Assembly: GCA_022592445.1 (NCBI GenBank)
Contig: JABYQR010000029.1
Coordinates: forward strand, 62,001 to 126,000
DNA length: 64,000 nt
Direction of reading: 5' to 3'
From: Cytidiella melzeri
Taxonomy: Eukaryota > Basidiomycota > Agaricomycetes > Polyporales > Irpicaceae
Made by a program: the position numbers and the translations under genes
Shown: piece after piece, positions 20,446 through 31,446 of the stretch
Layout of the letters: every line of letters begins with the position of its first letter
How positions within the stretch are numbered: position 1 is the stretch's first letter
Notes under the pieces: model-generated
Database searches by the model: none
The model's input: only the letters and a program-made list of their open reading frames with translations
Told to the model about the DNA's origin: nothing

Positions 20446-20854
20446 TTTGGAGATGCACTGAGCTGTGGGTCGTATGTGAGGACGACTTGGACCAACAGTG
20501 GCAATTTCAAGCGGAGTGTGAATCGGAGGTTCAAGGTCTCATCGGTGATTCCTGCTTGTTCTTGTTTGCTCTCCAACGTTCCACGTAAGTTGCCAATTCA
20601 AGTTTCCGGTTGGTGTCCAGGTGAGTTGACCGGCCACAAATATGTATTGAGCAGATGAAAACTATCTATCTTGGATCATGTACAACCTGTTGCGTCAAAC
20701 CTCTCGATGCACATGAAGCCGACCGCTATTGCGGCTATTGGTGGACCTCCTTGGCAGGAGTTGCAAATCTCTCCTTGGCACTGTCCGTGACGACTCTGCT
20801 TCCCGAAAGGATGGCGTTTCAGGCAAATCTGTCAACTCGACTTACTCACTAGAG

Positions 20855-21767
20855 ATGATCAATGCAACAAGAAACCAGTCGGTGTGCTTTCCTTTCTTGC
20901 GCGAGTTGCTGTATCTGACGGATATTGTACAGAAATACCAGTTTGCAGGTAGTGAACGGCGTATTCATCGCTTCCGCCATCCCTTTGATGCCTGATAGCT
21001 GCTATGCACCAAGCCGTTACAGTGCTACCTGTGCAACCGTTTGTGGTACCCGCCACTGCGGCATCGGCCACACCAGTGCCCCGAGTCTGAACCGATCATG
21101 GTTCAGCGAGACAGTCATCATTCGAAGCAGCCATTAATGCATAGCAGTGCGTATTCTTTGGGGCCCAATTGTGACGTTCGGCTTGTGAAGCTGACATTGT
21201 ACATTGGGCATTATATTTCTGTAGCTGTCCCCCAGTAAACCAATCAGACTTCCCTGCGTCGTATGGATGGCAAGAAGCAATTGTTTCATGATATATGTGC
21301 TCTCATTTGGGGCACTAGTTTTTGTGCGCGTTCCCTCATACCCATGTTTTTCTTTGATTTTGTGACAGGCAGATCACCTATCAAGCTCGCAGACAACCGC
21401 CCTAAAGGCGTGCCCCTTCAACTGATACCGAGAGGTCAGGATTGCCCCATCATCTTCTCAGTCGATGAGAGCCCCTCAATTGTACGTATGTTGCAATAAT
21501 CTCTTGGCATGCCAAGCTTAACGACGTTCACACTCTAGTCGCATTAATATTGCTGCGTAGCTTCCTACGGCGGTTGAACTGAGGCTTCCATTCAATCGCC
21601 TTTGGCGAGCACATCGGCAACCAATTGAAGATGTCACCAACAATGTCTCATTGATACGCAAAAAATCAGAAGAGCAGGCACTGCTTCCCTATCTCACCGT
21701 CAAAGGTGTTCGTCAGACGCCTTGCGCAGCCCTGCCTCAAGCAGTTGATGAACAATTGGCGCAGTAA
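20855..21767 (+). CDS. Unidentified small protein with a possible zinc-binding CxxC module
   Basis: Three exon candidates read in one chain. The first (reaching 21146) encodes CYLCNRLWYPPLRHRPHQC, a CxxC...H...C pattern. The second (from 21369) encodes LADNRPKGVPLQLIPRGQ. The last (from about 21561 to the stop at 21767) encodes LRLPFNRLWRAHRQP and a polar tail. Splice sites are plausible, but the 5' end is weak: I used the ATG at 20855 with two very short following exons. No family recognised. It is oriented away from U2AF1. The last exon is the best-supported part. Confidence 0.35.
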
Positions 21768-21780
21768 ACACGGTGCCCAG

Positions 21781-21878
21781 CATCAGGAAACAATGCGAAG
21801 GCTACCTGAGCTCCCAGCTGCTACGGAGTGCTCCGGAGAGCTCCGTAGCTGCCGGAGACTCTGTTTTATTTCCTGATG
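21781..21878. repeat. Foldback sequence with nested inverted repeats
   Basis: The outer arms CATCAGGAAA and TTTCCTGATG (21781-21790, 21869-21878) enclose an inner inverted repeat, CTACGGAG and CTCCGTAG, around a GCTCCGGAGAG core (about 21820-21849). It starts 13 bp after the stop codon of the small gene. It could be a terminator-type RNA hairpin in the 3' UTR or a tiny foldback element. Confidence 0.55.
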
Positions 21879-22766
21879 AGATACATAAGATCAGCATACG
21901 CCAGAGACATTTGATTCACGGCGTCTTTCGCCTTTGACATACCGCACAGGCGAGCGTACGTCTGCTAAATTTCTCCAGTGACTGCGCTGGTATTCATTGT
22001 TTCCGTATTCATTCGAGCAGCATTCAATACGCCGATGCTTCTGACTTGACTTCAATGTTGACTGCAGGCCGGTACGTGCCCGAACACGTAAATACTGTTG
22101 AAGGCGTGCGTGAATTTGATTGCAGGTTCTGATCTGTACTGTGTACCTATCCCGAGGCCCTTGAGGACTTTCAATCATTTTCGAAACTATCTGCTCAGTC
22201 CCATGCCAAACGAGTATAATTCCATGCCAAGCAAGTCAAACTAGGCCTAGGTCGTTGGATGGGCTCAGGCGCTGCGGATAGCAATTCTTCGTTCTCTCCG
22301 GTTGTCGTATCCGGAGTACATTCTCGATATCATGTTCGCAGATGATATCGAGAGCCAGAGTACTTGATAGCCTGAGTTGGCTGTGGACGAACAGCGTGGA
22401 AACGTTCTCAAACCGACTGCGCACTGAACGAAGTAAATTGCCTCTCAGACACTAATAGTCTGTCTATCGCTTGACCAGTATAAGTAGTGCTCTGAGCGCA
22501 GGATATTAGCGATGAATTGGTAGATGGCGGAGCTTTTGCATTGAACCACTATTCACTCAGAAAAAACGATTTATATCCGTAATTCTTTACGTGGAGTGAA
22601 ATCGCCCAAGTTGCCATCCAGGACCCTTGTCCCACACCTCCATGCGATCCTCGCTGCGTGTTCTTTGACAAATTCTCACGCGGTGGACAAGATCTGCATG
22701 TTTCCGAAGACACGATCCAACATCTTATCTTATCGACGCAGGACAGGCAGAACTTCACGGTATCTG
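21879..22766. other. Intergenic region upstream of the gypsy element
   Basis: About 890 bp. No gene recognised; small open frames lack family resemblance. It contains a strong 12-bp-stem hairpin at 22322-22353. Confidence 0.5.
22322..22353. repeat. Perfect 12-bp inverted repeat with 8-nt loop
   Basis: TCTCGATATCAT, loop GTTCGCAG, then ATGATATCGAGA. The pairing extends imperfectly outward to AGTAC/GTACT. It is in an otherwise featureless spacer. No function is evident. Confidence 0.7.
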
Positions 22767-22771
22767 TAGGC
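22767..22771. repeat. Target-site duplication of gypsy element, left copy
   Basis: TAGGC directly before the left LTR, repeated at 28793-28797 directly after the right LTR. Confidence 0.92.
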
Positions 22772-23089
22772 TGTAACCCTGACCTCAGGTTACAACAGCG
22801 CAACAGCACAGTTCCATTTTAGATAGTTTCCTTTCTCGACCTAACTTACAAATACGTCTTCCTACGTACTCCCACATTCTCATTCGTCCCCGCCGTCTCA
22901 CTCCAGATCATATATAATCCCCCTCCTTTGACGTCGAAGGGCTCATCCCTTTCTGTCCCGACGTTGAAGGTATGCACACACTCCTTTATTACATCCTATA
23001 TACTGATCCCTTTCTGTCCCGACGTTGAAGTCAATACAAATATCGTGCTAGTTCCGTCTTGAGTGTTTCCCGCTGACGCGGGTCTTCCA
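22772..23089 (+). repeat. Gypsy left LTR
   Basis: 318 bp. It opens with a perfect short inverted repeat (TGTAACC...GGTTACA). It has a TATATAA box at 22911-22917 and a 25-bp direct repeat ending CCCGACGTTGAAG at 22945-22969 and 23006-23030. Confidence 0.92.
22911..22917 (+). promoter_or_regulatory. TATA box in gypsy LTR
   Basis: TATATAA, with the matching copy at 28614-28620 in the right LTR. It is followed within about 35-90 bp by two copies of a 25-bp repeat that could mark the transcription start region. Confidence 0.5.
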
Positions 23090-23590
23090 CTTTTTTTTGA
23101 ACTCCACACGAAAATCGCTGTTCGTCGTTAAACGCCCGCCGTCCACCGCACGCCGTCCTCACCGTATAATCGGTCTCCACTCAGTCTGGCTAACACACGT
23201 TCGACCACACGAAGAACGAAGGAAGCCTTCAGTACACTACCGTTCGCCGACTACGACCTTACCGAGACCACCGCATATACTACGACGTCGCCCAACATAG
23301 ACACACCTTCGGACGACTTGGACGAACCAGACTACGTGTTCGTACGACCACACACACGAAGCTCTGTCGACCAACTACGATTTCCTGACCCTCTCAACAC
23401 CGGCTCGGGTGTAATACCTCCCTCACAAGAATCCTCTTCTCATTCAACTCGCGTACCCACACCGCCCTCTCCTTGCGCCCGAACATACACACCACCTCCC
23501 TCTCCCTCTGTCTCCCTGTCACTGTCGTCGAGCGGCTCTGAATCTGACGAACAGTACGTGACCGTCACCTACAACACGCCGACAACTATC

Positions 23591-26500
23591 ATGTCCGAAA
23601 AGTCCCAAATCGCCACCATCATCAATAACACTACCAACAAAACCCCTCCCGTCTTAACCGCTGGTTCTGTGACACCAGAGGTCTGGCTGCAGTTCCAGAT
23701 CCTCTGCGGGTTCTTTTTCGACGCAAAGAAAACCGACGATGATAAGAAAGTAACCGCCATTGGTCCGTCCTTCGCAGATCCGCTCATCTCGACATGGTAC
23801 TTCAGCAACAAGAAGCGACTACAGACCATGACCTTCGAAGATTTCTCTGTCGAATTCCGCACGCGCTGGTTCAAGCGCAACTGGTCAGACAAGATCAAGG
23901 TGCAGATCAAACAAGGCTTCATGCTCGACACGGATAATTTCGATAACTGGGTTGAAAATCTTGAACGCACCAACACGCTCTTGACTGACACGGCCGAATT
24001 TATGGACGAAGCGGAACTTCGCTCGCATCTTACCACGCATGTCTGCCAGAAGCTCAGGGACTACTGCTCCGCCGAAGGGAAAGCTCTGGCGACTTACCAG
24101 CTCCTAAAAGATGGCCTATCTGTCGAAGACGAGAAACGCCGCGCCTTTCTGCGCGACCTTGCTGCCGCAACGCGCCGATACGCCGTGTCTACCTCTGCCG
24201 CGGCCTACAAACCCACCTTGGGTTCGAGGATCTCCGACGCTAAACCTCCGCTTCCTTCTCGCATCACCGACTCTAGGAACGTTCCTACTGGCAGTACGAA
24301 ACGCGTCACTCTACCGAAGCTTACGGACACCGAACGCAACTATCTCGGATTGAACAAAGGATGCTTTAAGTGTCGTCGCGCAAACGTCAACCATTACACG
24401 AAGGAATGTCCAAACGACTGGCCAGACGCAGCCACGTACGTACCACTTGTTGCACCAAACTGGGAGCCTCCCGCGGATTTGAATGCATCGACTGCCGGCT
24501 CCACCTCGAATACTGGCTCCTCTGCATCCCGTGGTACCTCTGGAACTAAGGCTCCTCGCAATAACCGTGTCGCTGCGATATCCGAATTATCTGATGACGA
24601 CGAGGTCTTGGCTGTTGGCGCGTTCAACTACAACGCTTCGCCTCCCGCTCGCTTCAGCTCTGTGCTCGATGAGGGCGACACAACGGACGAATCCGAGTAC
24701 GTCCCCCCTTTCACCTGTCGCCACCTGTACTGGGACGCGCTCGTCCATTCTCCGTCTGCGTTTACGACACCCGTCAAGATGCTGATTGACTCCGGTGCAC
24801 CGGCTATTCTAGTTGACGACTCCCTCGTGACCCGTCTTGGTCTTCGACGTCGACAGCTACCACAACCGAAGACTTTTGGGGCGGCATGGGGTGGTGATAC
24901 GCAATTAGCAAAGGAATGGGTCAAATTTAAAGTCTCGAACTCGCAATACTCTTGGACCTCCCGTACATGTAAAGCACTTGTTGTTTCCAACCTTTTCGTG
25001 CCTGTAATTCTCGGTCTACCCTTCTATACAGCCAACGGCTGCTCAATCGATCCCGTTCACGCAACCATCACACAACAGTCTGACGGACTCGACATCATCA
25101 ACGCGCCGGCTACACTTTGCAACGCTGATACATCATCTCCTCAACAACGACGTAAGGATCGCATCGCGACTGCAAATACCCATGAGGAACTCGCATTCTT
25201 AGAGCAGAATCAGAACAGGATCGCCTTTCGTGACACAATGCGAGAACTCGCCCTCGAAACCGATGCATTCCCGCCTACATGTGAACTTAATGATGGCAAC
25301 AACTCGCATGTATCCCTTACCATCAGCGCAATTCGCAACACAATTGAGAACCTGGCTGACCTGGCATTGCTAAAAAGGGAGAACGACAGGATGCGCCGCC
25401 GCTTCGCTGACTTGTTCCCTGACGATATCCCGCACATTGCTCAGCTGCCTACCGATGTGTACCACCGATTCCGCCTTAAGGACCCCGACGCGATCATCGC
25501 GCGCCGCCAATACGAATGTCCAAAGAAATACCGGGAGACATGGCAAACACTTCTAAATCAACATCTTGAGACGGGACGCCTGCGTCCCTCATCCAGTCCT
25601 TACTCGTCTCCTGCGTTCCTCATACCCAAATCTGACCCTACCGCGCCGCCTCGTTGGGTCAACGACTACCGCGCACTCAACGCGAACACCATTCCAGACG
25701 TCCATCCTCTGCCGCGCATCAGCGAAATCTTATCAGACTGTGGTAAAGGACGATACTGGGCAAAGATAGACATGACCAACTCCTTCTTTCAAACGTTGGT
25801 ACACCCTGACGACATTGCTTACACCGCCGTATCGACACCGTTCGGGTTGTACGAGTGGACGGTGATGCCACAAGGATGCCGGAACGCTCCAGCAACACAT
25901 CAAAGACGAATGTTCTCTGCACTCCGCGAATTCATTGGGACTATCTGCCACGTGTATCTGGACGACATTATTATCTGGTCACAGACTATCGATGAACATC
26001 GCGAAAACGTGGAGAAAGTCCTCAACGCGCTACGCCGACACTCGCTTTACTGCTCGCCGAAGAAAACAGACTTGTTCTGCGTTGAACTTGACTTCCTAGG
26101 CCATCATATTTCGCGACGAGGTGTTGAAGCAGACCCGAAGAAGGTCGCTAAAGTGCTCTCTTGGCCTACACCTAAATCCACAACGGACGTCTTATCATTT
26201 CTCGGACTGGTGCGCTACATTGCGAACTTCCTGCCCGCACTAGCTCAGCATACACACGTCTTAAACCAACTCACCACCGCCGACGCCGAAAAGAACTTCC
26301 AATGGACCGAATTGTACGATGCTGCATTTCGCGCGGTGAAGGAGCTTGTAACTTCACGCGAGTGTCTCACTGTCATCGATCACGACGATATGCAGTCCAA
26401 CAAGATTTTCGTATCGACTGACGCATCCGATTACTGTTCTGGGGCGGTCTTATCTTACGGCGAAACCCTACAAACCGCACGCCCTGTCGCATTCGAGAGC

Positions 26501-28525
26501 CAATCGTTCAAAGGCGCCGAGCTGAACTATCCGGTACATGAAAAGAGTTACTCGCGATCATTCGCGCGCTGAAGAAATGGCGAGTGGACTTGCTAGGAGT
26601 GCCATTCGAAATTTACACCGATCACAAAACTCTAGAAAACTTCGACAGCCAACTTAACCTCTCGCGTAGACAATGTCGGTGGCAAGAATTTCTCAGTCAA
26701 TACGACTATCGTATCATTTACATTGCAGGGAAAGACAACTCACCCGCGGATTCAATGTCTCGGCATCCAGAATCTCTCCACAACGCAACGCGCGCGCAGA
26801 ACTCCGTCGACGCCGCGTCGTCATCTGGTGACCACCGCGTAGGCGCTATTAACAGCATGGAGATTCGCAGTGACCCCAAATGGATCGACGACTTACTTAT
26901 TGGATACGCGGAGGACAAATGGACCTCTCGCGTGATAGACCTACTATGGGACGCCAGCGCGAAAGCCAAGGTAGATGCTGTGCATCACTCCAAAACAGCT
27001 GCGAACGCCTTACGAGATGGACTACTTGACGGACATGTCTCTGGTGGATTCCTTGTGCGAGGTCGCCTTCTCTTCGTGGCGGAAAGGCTGGTGATTCCTC
27101 GAGTTCGGCACCTGCGCGAACAACTCTTCCGGCTTGCACACGACTCACTGGGTCATTTCGGTGGTGACAAATTGTACGCGGCACTGCGGTCTAGCTATTA
27201 TTGGCCACATATGCGAAAAGAAATCGAGACATTTTACGTACCCGCATGCGAGCAGTGTCAACGCAACAAAGCTCCGGCACGCAAACCCGTTGGGCCATTG
27301 CATCCGCTACCCGTGCCTGACGGACGATGCGAGAGCGTCGCGATTGATTTCATCGGCCCCCTACCGCTTGACGAAGGGTTCAACGCAATCGTGTCCATGA
27401 CCTGCCGCTTGAACTCGGATATCCGCATCATTCCTTCTAGGTGGACATCGATGCAGAGCAATTTGCGCTCTTGTTCTTTCATCACTGGTACTGCGAGAAC
27501 GGGCTGCCCGCCGACATAGTCTCCGACCGTGATAAACTGTTCATGTCACGGTTTTGGAAGGCGTTGACGAAACTCACCGGTGTCTCACTTCGCATGTCTA
27601 CATCGTACCACCCTAGACTGACGGAGCGAGCGAGCGTTCCAACAAGACCATCATACAAGCCCTCCGATTTCATGTTGAGCGAAACCAAAAGGGTGGGTCC
27701 GTGCTCTCCCCGCTGTGCGTTTCAATTATAAGAACACCGTCAATGCCTCCACGGGATTCTCACCGTTTCACTTGCGATACGGACGTTCCCCGCGTCTATA
27801 CCACCTTTGTCCAACGCGAACGCGAAAACCTTATTCAAGTCCATTGGTCCTGAGTCTCTCGACGCAAAGGCCATCATCGAAAGAATCGACACCGACACGT
27901 TAGAGGCACAGGACAACCTGTTGCTCGCGAAAGTCAACCAAGCACACCACGCGAACAAACACCGCTCACCGGAAGTGGTTTACCAAGTCGGAGATAAGGT
28001 CCTATTGTCCACCTTCCACCGTCGAAGAGACTATATGCGACGAGGCGACAATCGCGTCGCGAAATTTATGGTGCGATACGACGGACCTTTCACAGTGACG
28101 AAGGCTTGCCCAGATACATCCGTTTATACGCTGGATCTCCCAAGTTCAATGCATATCCACCCCACCTTCCACGCTTGTTGTTACGACCGTTCTTGCGAAA
28201 CGATGCAGATATGTTCCCTGAGCGAGAATACGAAGAGCCCGGGCCAATCGCAACGCCTGACAGTATGGAACACGTCGTAGAACGTATCCTGGATCGTCGA
28301 AAGATTGGTCGTGGTTTCCAATACCTGGTACGATGGCGTGGCTATGGACCAGAACACGACGAATGGTTAGCGGGTAGCAAAGTGGATGATCTCGCACCGC
28401 TCGATGACTTCCTCCGTGAACAAGGGCTGCCTGGCGCTTCTGTACCCACTGCAAATTCTTCAGGACCGAGAGAGTGTAACCCTGACCTCAGGTTACAACA
28501 GCGCAACAGCACAGTTCCATTTTAG
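23591..28525 (+). pseudogene. Gypsy gag-pol with chromodomain, multiple frameshifts
   Basis: The frame runs open to 26572 from the first in-frame ATG (MSEKSQIAT). Domains: Gag with a knuckle CFKCRRANVNHYTKEC (unusual CX2CX6HX4C spacing, near 24363); protease LIDSGAPA (24782); reverse transcriptase with YLDDIIIW (25957); start of RNase H (VSTDASDYCSGAVL). Homology then continues through RNase H, integrase (HHCC with HDSLGHFGGDK and CEQCQRNK; GPLPLDEGF core) and a chromodomain (YLVRWRGYGPEHDEWL, near 28320), but in alternating frames. The breaks are near 26545, 27440, 27614, 27797 and 28172; each looks like one missing base. The stop is at 28523-28525, inside the right LTR. This copy cannot make an intact integrase as written. 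Confidence 0.9.
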
Positions 28526-28792
28526 ATAGTTTCCTTTCTCGACCTAACTTACAAATACGTCTTCCTACGTACTCCCACATTCTCATTCGTCCCCGCCGTC
28601 TCACTCCAGATCATATATAATCCCCCTCCTTTGACGTCGAAGGGCTCATCCCTTTCTGTCCCGACGTTGAAGGTATGCACACACTCCTTTATTACATCCT
28701 ATATACTGATCCCTTTCTGTCCCGACGTTGAAGTCAATACAAATATCGTGCTAGTTCCGTCTTGAGTGTTTCCCGCTGACGCGGGTCTTCCA
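28475..28792 (+). repeat. Gypsy right LTR
   Basis: 318 bp, read as identical to the left LTR, followed by TAGGC at 28793-28797. The end of the chromodomain frame runs into it. Confidence 0.92.
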
Positions 28793-28970
28793 TAGGCCAG
28801 TTCAACTAATGAACAATACGGTTCCCACGTAGTCAATAGGTTGTCACTTTGTACTCGTGCATGGCAATGATATTTGCCGTATACATTCAATTCATGTAGT
28901 CTAAATTGGTATCTGAGGTTACACAAAAGACAAAAAGTCCACATTGAAGCCAATAATCTACCAGAATAAT

Positions 28971-30423
28971 TTAGAGCCCAGAAGATTGTGGCCAGTCATT
29001 AGAGCGGCGTGATGGGTCCCAAGACATGAAGGAGTCCTCGCATGGAGGACTCGGATAGGAAGACGCCGATTTGAAATCCCACGAGCGAACGCTTGCATGA
29101 AGAGAATGGGGAGCAACGGTAGCGGTCATGCCGCCGGTACGACCTGAAGCCGTCGACGGTAAAGATGGAGCATACGTGGCGTGATGAGGTCCGAAAGGGT
29201 TGAACGTTGGCGTTGTAGTGTTCACGTTGGCTAGAGCCTCGCTGCAGTCACATGTGATGATTAGGTTCATGTCAAATAGTGTGGACGAAAAGACTCACCT
29301 CGCTCGCCGGTCCAAATCTGCGATACGCTGGTGGATCAGGCAATGCGACGAGGGGTGATGCTTTGAGTTATGGCCTAGAACTTCAGCTGCTCGTCGAAGA
29401 CGAAGCGAAAGCTCTAGCACGACGCTATAGCTAGTCGCATCGGTTAGACATCCGCAGTGGCCACGTTCGTGATGCACAAGACACGGATTATGGTTCGATA
29501 TGCTGAGGTTCTCACTGCGGATGAGGCCATCGAGAAGATTGTCTATGCCATTGTCCAATCCTGGACCATTAGGGTACACGGAGGATAACAGGCACGCAAG
29601 GTTGTAACTGTCATCTGGCATTGCCTCGGCTGTTGACAACCCTGGCGGAGATGGGACGTCGTTTGGTGGAGGTGAACCAAGAGATGATGATCTAGAAGAA
29701 CGTGTTGAGGAGCCTGCTGCTAGCAGTGGCGAGGCTCCTGCGGAAGAGGAAGGGGTGGTTGAATGAGCGTGAATGCGCGGCGAAGAGCAGGACGGTGAAA
29801 CGGGATCCTCAGATGAGCTACGAGGTGGTGAAGAGGTTGCTGAATTAGCTTCCGAGTTCAGTCGAATTTTAGCTTTGTCCAGCGTTTGCGCCCATCTCGG
29901 GTGTGGCTTGTTCTTCAGCTACGACGGAATTTCAGGGCCTTTTACAAATCATAGTGAAGGTGCACGAACCTCGCGTATAACGCTCTCCAGCTCAGCTACA
30001 CGTTTCTGTAAGTGCAGTTGTTCATCGGAAGAGTCGGCCCTACAATAACGCATCAGAGTCGAGGATACAACATCTAGCTAAAGAGAACTCACCGCTGACT
30101 GGGATCATCAACTTCATAAACACAGAGACCAGTCAGACCTAGTTGGGTACAGCGACCACAGGGACGTTTTCTGTCACACTATACATATGGGATAAGTAAG
30201 TCATCCATGTCGGTATTGTGACCGTTGTCCTGACCATGCGCTTTGACGTATGACAGTTGACGCATGACTGCGTGGTCCTGTTGCGGCGCTTTCCTGGACA
30301 GGGAGTTAGACGAGACATTACGTGCGGCAAGCTGCAGCACTCACGCCGATGGTCGTCTTCAGCGGTGGGTTTAGCAGGTGTCGGGACCCTCTTCTTGCGT
30401 GCAGTTGGCTCTGTGGAAGACAT
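28971..30423 (-). CDS. Zn2Cys6 fungal transcription factor
   Basis: The N-terminus MSSTEPTARKKRVPTP is basic. After one intron comes the binuclear zinc cluster: RRNRTTQSCVNCHTSKRM, an intron, then CDRKRPCGRCTQLGLTGLC, giving the six-cysteine pattern C-x2-C-x6-C-x5-C-x2-C-x6-C. A short helix rich in Leu/Glu (QLHLQKRVAELE-like, 29990-30030) follows and may dimerise. The rest is Ser/Pro-rich and unrecognised; HCGCLTDATSYSVVLELSLRLRRAAE and an SFMSWD-containing tail are visible. It should act as a DNA-binding regulator in the nucleus; target unknown. The 3' end lies 174 bp from the gypsy right target copy, so the retroelement sits just downstream. Exons in the middle (29640-30000) are approximate. 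Confidence 0.8.
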
Positions 30424-30539
30424 GATTGCAAGAGGCTAGACTGCGGACAAAAAAGATTGGACCGAGGTCCAAAGTTGATAGACGTGAGGGATCGCTGGGT
30501 AATGAGGAGCAATATCCAAGGTTAGTAGATCCTAAGACT

Positions 30540-31446
30540 GCTTTATATAAGGAAAGGGGTGCATTGTACATGCACCAGTGATACGCCGAGTTACCACTTA
30601 CCTCATTTCGATGGCTCGACATGGAGCGGGCAAAAGGGACGTGGGACAGCAAGCCGCGAAGCACATCTTCAATGTCAGTCTTCTTTCTCAGACGTTCTAA
30701 CAGAAAGAGACACGATTCGAGGACAGTGTCAGAAGCGATAGAGGCAAGAGCTCTCCGGTACTCACTTTCATTGCGCCAAGCAGCTTCGCACGCCAATGTG
30801 TAGTCCAGCGGACCCCGGGAACCGTAATCGGTTGTGCGTCGGACCAGAGTACAACACCTCCGTCTTTCGTTTCCTTCCTTCCGTGGCTACAGTAAAGCGC
30901 TGCGTATGCATAAAGTTGAAGGCCCTGCTAGTGTGTATAATGCCACGTAAGCACTGCCTGTGGCTCGAGCGCGCTGTACCCGCTCAGATTCGTGAAGAGT
31001 GTTCTATTCGTGGTCACATTGGCGCAAGGGTACGAGTCGACTATGGGCCTCGCGTCCGGGCGTGGTAGATTGCATTGGTGCGCATTGCTCCACCTCTTGA
31101 AAATGTCCTTGCACAGCAAGTTATTTACGTCGGGCGTTCCGGCGTCTTCGGGGGCATTCCTAACCATCGAGAGAGTTCGCTTTGCTCTAGATTGCCAATG
31201 CATAATCCTATCAGTGGCACAGTCAGCAATACGCGCGGCCGGTGAAAGCATCGATGGGACTATGCCAAACCCTGGCCCGAAACCGGACGTAAACGTCTGC
31301 TTGAACTCTCCGGGATCGTTGCCGGATGTGGGACGGAAGGTTGGAACGAGGAAAGTAAGCTCGGTCGATGGAGCTACAGAGCAGGAAATAGACATACCAT
31401 TACAAGGGAGTCCAGCAGCGGCTAACCAATGCCAAGCCCGGTTCAC
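30540..31446 (-). CDS. Possible coding fragments of an unidentified gene
   Basis: Two minus-strand stretches have coding character but no family I recognise. One (about 30560-30800) encodes YTLACEAAWRNESEYRRALA followed by a helical, Leu/Arg-rich segment ending VPFARSMSSHRNE before a GTAAGT donor. The other (30928-31446) includes CKDIFKRWSNAHQCNLPRP. They may be exons of one gene divided by short introns, or remnants. Start, stop and splice structure are not resolved, so these coordinates are only an envelope. Confidence 0.25.

Larger units (their letters stand above)
22772..28792 (+). mobile_element. Ty3/gypsy chromovirus-type LTR retrotransposon, 3' pol frameshifted
   Basis: 6.02 kb with two 318-bp LTRs (TGTAACC...CTTCCA) that I read as identical, and a 5-bp TAGGC duplication. 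The internal order is Gag, protease, reverse transcriptase, RNase H, integrase, chromodomain, which identifies a Ty3/gypsy chromovirus. No TGG-type primer-binding site follows the left LTR; the next bases are a T-run. The element is young, but its pol frame is broken several times after 26.5 kb. Confidence 0.93.
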
